Part shown: positions 61,123-64,000 of the stretch, piece after piece
How the letters are laid out: every line of letters starts with the position of its first letter
Position numbering within the stretch: position 1 is the first letter of the stretch
NCBI RefSeq assembly: GCF_900116855.1
Contig: NZ_UETD01000010.1
Span: 124,001-188,000 of the forward strand
DNA: 64,000 nt
From: Ruminococcus flavefaciens
GTDB lineage: Bacteria; Bacillota; Clostridia; Oscillospirales; Ruminococcaceae
Direction: 5' to 3'
Made by a program: the position numbers and the translations under genes
The notes under the pieces: model-generated
The model's database searches: none
Told to the model about the DNA's origin: nothing
What the model saw: only the letters and a program-made list of their open reading frames with translations

Positions 61123-62133
61123 ATGTCAAGATCGCTGTATATCCCCGAGGGCTACAAATCAGCCCTTACGCTGAGAGAAACTCAGCACGCAATCAAGTAC
61201 ATAAAGGACATCTTCCAGCAGGCGCTCTCGTTTGCCCTGACACTGGACAGAGTATCGGCTCCCCTCATCGTTAAGAAGGGAAGCGGTATCAACGACGACT
61301 TGAACGGCGTTGAGCGCAAGGTGGACTTTGACATCAAGGAGATCGACGCAGAGGCAGAGGTCGTTCAGTCTCTTGCCAAGTGGAAGCGTATGGCGCTCTA
61401 TCGCTACGGCTATTCCGCAGGCGAGGGCATCTACACCGATATGAACGCTATCCGCCGCGACGATGATACAGACAATACCCATTCGATCTTCGTTGATCAG
61501 TGGGACTGGGAAAAGGTAATAACTGCCGACCAGAGAAATATTCAGTTCCTGAAGGACACTGTAAAGTCAGTGGTAAAGGCAATAGCCTACACCAAGCGAA
61601 AGGTGAGTCTCCGCTATCCTCAGATAGCAGGCAAGATCTGCGAGGAGCCCTACTTTATCACCACTCAGGAGCTTGAGGACAGATATCCCGATAAGACAGG
61701 CCACGAGCGCGAGCGCCTTATCACCAAGGAGCATGGCACCGTATTCCTTATGGGTATCGGCGGAAAGCTCTCCAGCGGCGAGAAGCACGACGGCAGAGCT
61801 CCCGACTACGATGACTGGTCACTGAACGGTGATATCCTGTTCTGGGACGAGGTCCTCGATGATTCTCTGGAGATATCCTCCATGGGTATCAGAGTTGACG
61901 CAGAGTCGCTGAAAAAGCAGCTTGCCGAGTGCGGAGCAGAGGACAGGATGCAGTACAAGTACCACCAGATGATAGCCGACGGAACACTTCCCCTGACTAT
62001 CGGCGGCGGTATCGGACAGTCAAGACTGTGTATGCTCCTTCTTGAAAAGGCGCATATCGGCGAGGTACAGTCCTCCATCTGGTCAGATGAGATGATAGAG
62101 AAGTGTGCCGCAAACGGCATAACACTGCTCTGA
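61123..62133 (+). CDS. asnA: Aspartate-ammonia ligase (ammonia-dependent asparagine synthetase A)
   Basis: 336 residues from the ATG at 61123 (AAAAGGAAAG upstream). Makes asparagine from aspartate, ammonia and ATP; related in fold to class II synthetases. Signs: VSAPLIVKKGSGINDDLNG, VQSLAKWKRMALYRYGYSAG, IFVDQWDWEKVI, EHGTVFLMGIGG and TIGGGIGQSRLCMLLL. Control by the upstream T-box would match its product to the charging state of tRNA-Asn. Confidence 0.97.
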   Translation: MSRSLYIPEGYKSALTLRETQHAIKYIKDIFQQALSFALTLDRVSAPLIVKKGSGINDDLNGVERKVDFDIKEIDAEAEVVQSLAKWKRMALYRYGYSAGEGIYTDMNAIRRDDDTDNTHSIFVDQWDWEKVITADQRNIQFLKDTVKSVVKAIAYTKRKVSLRYPQIAGKICEEPYFITTQELEDRYPDKTGHERERLITKEHGTVFLMGIGGKLSSGEKHDGRAPDYDDWSLNGDILFWDEVLDDSLEISSMGIRVDAESLKKQLAECGAEDRMQYKYHQMIADGTLPLTIGGGIGQSRLCMLLLEKAHIGEVQSSIWSDEMIEKCAANGITLL

Positions 62134-62139
62134 TAGTAT

Positions 62140-62318
62140 AAATCAAAATTTAGCAAAGCTAAATTTTGATTTAAGTTTAGAGTTGAGAGTTTAGAGTTGA
62201 AAGTTGTGGAGTCGCCTGCGGCGACAATATTTAAATATTGTGAGCGAAGCGAACACATTAACTCTCAACTCTCAACTTTCAACTATCAACTTAGCGCATA
62301 CGCGCTAAATTATGATTT
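62140..62318. repeat. Composite palindromic intergenic element, family 2 (copy 3)
   Basis: Same 179-bp length, order and orientation as 19760-19938. Its first palindrome has loop AAA instead of TTT (TTTAGCAAAGCTAAA). A few units of the CTCAAC repeat differ (CAACTCTCAACTTTCAACTATC). Lies 6 bases after asnA. Confidence 0.88.
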
Positions 62319-62330
62319 ACATAAACAGCA

Positions 62331-62357
62331 AGCCCGAAAGAATTGATCTTTCGGGCT
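62331..62357. terminator. Hairpin between asnA and pheT
   Basis: AGCCCGAAAGA (62331-62341) pairs with TCTTTCGGGCT (62347-62357). T-tracts are weak on both strands (CGTTTGTTATATT on plus). It may end either convergent transcript. Confidence 0.6.
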
Positions 62358-62368
62358 CGTTTGTTATA

Positions 62369-62433
62369 TTCGTATTTGCGGGCGGATAATATCCGCCCCA
62401 ACAAGCTAATGGCTAAAGGCTAACAGCTTTAGG
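62369..62433. repeat. Half-copy of intergenic element family 1
   Basis: A GGGCGGATAATATCCGCCC hairpin followed by GCTAATGGCTAAAGGCTAACAGC, resembling one repeat cluster and GC core of the family 1 elements, without the end palindromes. It runs up to the end of pheT. Confidence 0.55.
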
Positions 62434-64000
62434 CTCTTAATTCTGCTCCGATAGCGCTGAGAGCCTTCAGGACGCGCTTCATAGCGCCGTCTGCCTGCTC
62501 GTCTGTGAGAGTACCCTCATGTGAGCGCATAGAGATCGAGTAAGCGATACTCTTCTTGCCGTTCTTCTTCATCTCGTCGCTGCGGTAAACATCGAAGAGC
62601 GATACCTTTTCGAGTATCTTGCCCACAGCGCCCTTGATAGCCTTTTCAAGCTCTGCAACAGGCATATCCTCGTCAACAAGGAGACTGAGGTCACGGGTAG
62701 TTGCAGGGAACTTGGGCAGAGGCTGATAGGTTATCTTGTCTGCGGCAGCTTCCATGAGCTCGGGGATATTGAGCTTTGCAACATAGGTCTTGACGCCTAT
62801 CTCATAGGTCTCCTGAACATCGGGGTGAACCTCGCCCATGATTCCGAGGTGCTTGCCGTCCTTGATGATAACAGCGCTTCTGCCGGGGTGGAGAGCGTAC
62901 TTCTCATCGAATACATCGCAGTCGCCTGCGCGGAGGTACTCAACGTCCTCTATTTTCAGCTCGGCAAGTATCTGCTCCACCATGCCCTTGAGGGTATAGA
63001 AGTCAGCGTCGCCGCCGTACATACCGATGGTAAGTCTCTGGGGCTCATCGGGGAGAGAGTACTTGTACATATGCTTCTGCTTGCCGCTGTTAGCGAGGGT
63101 ATCGCCGTTGATGAAGGGCTTTTCCTCCTCAGCAGGCAGGTACTCCTTGGAAATCTCATAGAGACAAGCCTTGTCGTTGCGGTTGTTGTAGTTGAAGGAA
63201 AGAACGTCCAGCATAGAGGGGATAGTAGATGTTCTCATAACGCTGGTGTCCTCGCCGAGAGGATTTACTATCCTTACCACCTTGCGGAGCTTGCTGTCAG
63301 CAGGCAGCTTTATCTTGTCGAAGTACTTGGGAGAAACGAATGAGTAGGTAGCTATTTCGTAGCCGCCCAGCGCGGATGCAGCATTTCTCAGTGTGCGCAC
63401 GAACTTCTGCTCCTCTGTGAACTCTGCTCTTGCAACGCCGCGGAAGTCTGTTGAGGGGATGTTGTTGTAGCCGTAGATACGGGCAACTTCCTCTGCGATA
63501 TCAGCCTTGCAGCCGATGTCTATACGGAATGAGGGAGCGATGACCTTGCCGTTCTCAACCTTGAATTCAAGGCGCTCAAGGTACTTTATCATGTCAGCCT
63601 CGGAGATATCTGTGCCGAGGAAATTGTTTATCCAGTCTGCGCTGAACTCAACTGATGCGGGAGTCTTGTCTGTGTAGTCGCAGTCGATAACGGTATTGAG
63701 GACCTCGCCTGCGCCCAGCTCCTCTACCAGCTCAAAGGCACGCTTTAAGCAGGTCATGGAGATGAGTCTGTCAACGCCCTTTTCATAGCGTGAGGAAGCG
63801 TCTGACTTCAGCTTGAGAGCCTTTGAGGTGCGTCTTACCTGAGTGGGCTCGAAGTAAGCGGACTCGAATACAACAGTTGTAGTATCGTCCATGATACCGC
63901 TGTATTCGCCGCCCATGATACCTGCAACGGCAACAGGCTTCTTCTCGTCAGCGATCACCAGCATATCCTCTGTGAGCTCGCGCTCAACGCCGTCGAGAGT
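62429..64000 (-). CDS. pheT: Phenylalanine-tRNA ligase beta subunit (N-terminal part outside the window)
   Basis: The frame is open to the window edge; 523 residues are visible, the last two thirds of a normal PheT. Visible parts: the B3/B4 editing module end (MLVIADEKKPVAVAGIMGGE), B5 domain (DYTDKTPASVEFSADWINNFLG to EEVARIYGYNNIP), the catalytic-like core without catalysis (EIATYSFVSPKYF, VMRTSTIPSMLDVLSFN), and the C-terminal FDX-ACB anticodon domain (PKFPATTRDLSLLVDEDMPV, SMRSHEGTLTDEQADGAMKR). Pairs with PheS, whose gene should lie beyond the right edge. Confidence 0.96.
   Translation of the reverse strand, partial: TLDGVERELTEDMLVIADEKKPVAVAGIMGGEYSGIMDDTTTVVFESAYFEPTQVRRTSKALKLKSDASSRYEKGVDRLISMTCLKRAFELVEELGAGEVLNTVIDCDYTDKTPASVEFSADWINNFLGTDISEADMIKYLERLEFKVENGKVIAPSFRIDIGCKADIAEEVARIYGYNNIPSTDFRGVARAEFTEEQKFVRTLRNAASALGGYEIATYSFVSPKYFDKIKLPADSKLRKVVRIVNPLGEDTSVMRTSTIPSMLDVLSFNYNNRNDKACLYEISKEYLPAEEEKPFINGDTLANSGKQKHMYKYSLPDEPQRLTIGMYGGDADFYTLKGMVEQILAELKIEDVEYLRAGDCDVFDEKYALHPGRSAVIIKDGKHLGIMGEVHPDVQETYEIGVKTYVAKLNIPELMEAAADKITYQPLPKFPATTRDLSLLVDEDMPVAELEKAIKGAVGKILEKVSLFDVYRSDEMKKNGKKSIAYSISMRSHEGTLTDEQADGAMKRVLKALSAIGAELRA

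Overview
The window looks like chromosomal DNA from a cellulosome-forming rumen or gut Ruminococcus, closest in style to R. flavefaciens. Three secreted enzymes or proteins carry type I dockerins with Thr-rich linkers: a GH53 galactanase, a dockerin protein of unclear activity, and a 1345-residue GH11-CBM22-GH10-dockerin-CBM22-CE4 xylan-degrading protein. The housekeeping genes (SecA with SEC-C tail, rpsF-ssb-rpsR, HflX, Tgt, QueA, lysine-type dap genes, SbcCD) and the strong -35/-10 promoters with 17-bp spacers fit a low-to-mid GC Clostridia genome. No prophage, CRISPR array, rRNA or tRNA gene was seen.

Layout. 1-1.7 kb: end of a small-membrane-protein cluster and a PstS-like binding protein. 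1.9-8.3 kb: secA and three related lipoproteins with DxDxDG motifs. 8.3-10.6 kb: methyltransferase, hslO and a HAD phosphatase. 10.9-12.6 kb (minus): ispF and a cation/proton antiporter, divergent from rpsF-ssb-rpsR (12.9-14.0 kb) with a candidate S6:S18 autoregulatory leader. 14.1-18.1 kb: small membrane protein, NERD protein, GH53-dockerin, dockerin protein. 18.1-27.7 kb (mostly minus): MIF-like protein, PLP lyase-like protein, hflX, GIY-YIG protein, large membrane protein, tgt, two PAS-only proteins, queA, AlkD-like protein. 27.8-31.3 kb: lysine riboswitch and asd-dapA-dapB, interrupted by a small four-helix-bundle gene between inverted repeats. 31.5-34.6 kb: acetyltransferase, thioesterase and a LacI-sensor/GGDEF hybrid. 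35.2-39.3 kb: the large xylanase. 39.5-42.9 kb: ECF sigma/anti-sigma pair and an AraC regulator. 43.2-46.7 kb: flotillin and rtcB with an attenuator-like leader. 46.9-49.3 kb: a second sigma/anti-sigma pair plus a cell-wall protein. 49.8-54.2 kb: sbcDC. 54.4-58.2 kb: a zinc-ribbon/LRR protein and a carbohydrate-binding lipoprotein. 58.4-62.1 kb: a T-box(Asn) operon asnS-LRR lipoprotein-asnA. 62.4 kb to the end: pheT (partial, minus).

Regulation is unusually easy to read. A lysine riboswitch controls diaminopimelate/lysine synthesis, a T-box with an AAC specifier controls asparagine charging and synthesis, and several leaders carry hairpins. The intergenic spaces hold at least two families of short composite palindromic elements (10.7, 16.7, 19.8, 31.4, 32.6, 62.2 kb). 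These share an end palindrome and have ends made of inverted clusters of 7-10 bp direct repeats. The element around the four-helix-bundle gene in the lysine operon has the same kind of ends and encodes a protein. This possible family of repeat-bounded elements, with one protein-coding member, is the most promising lead for something not yet well described.
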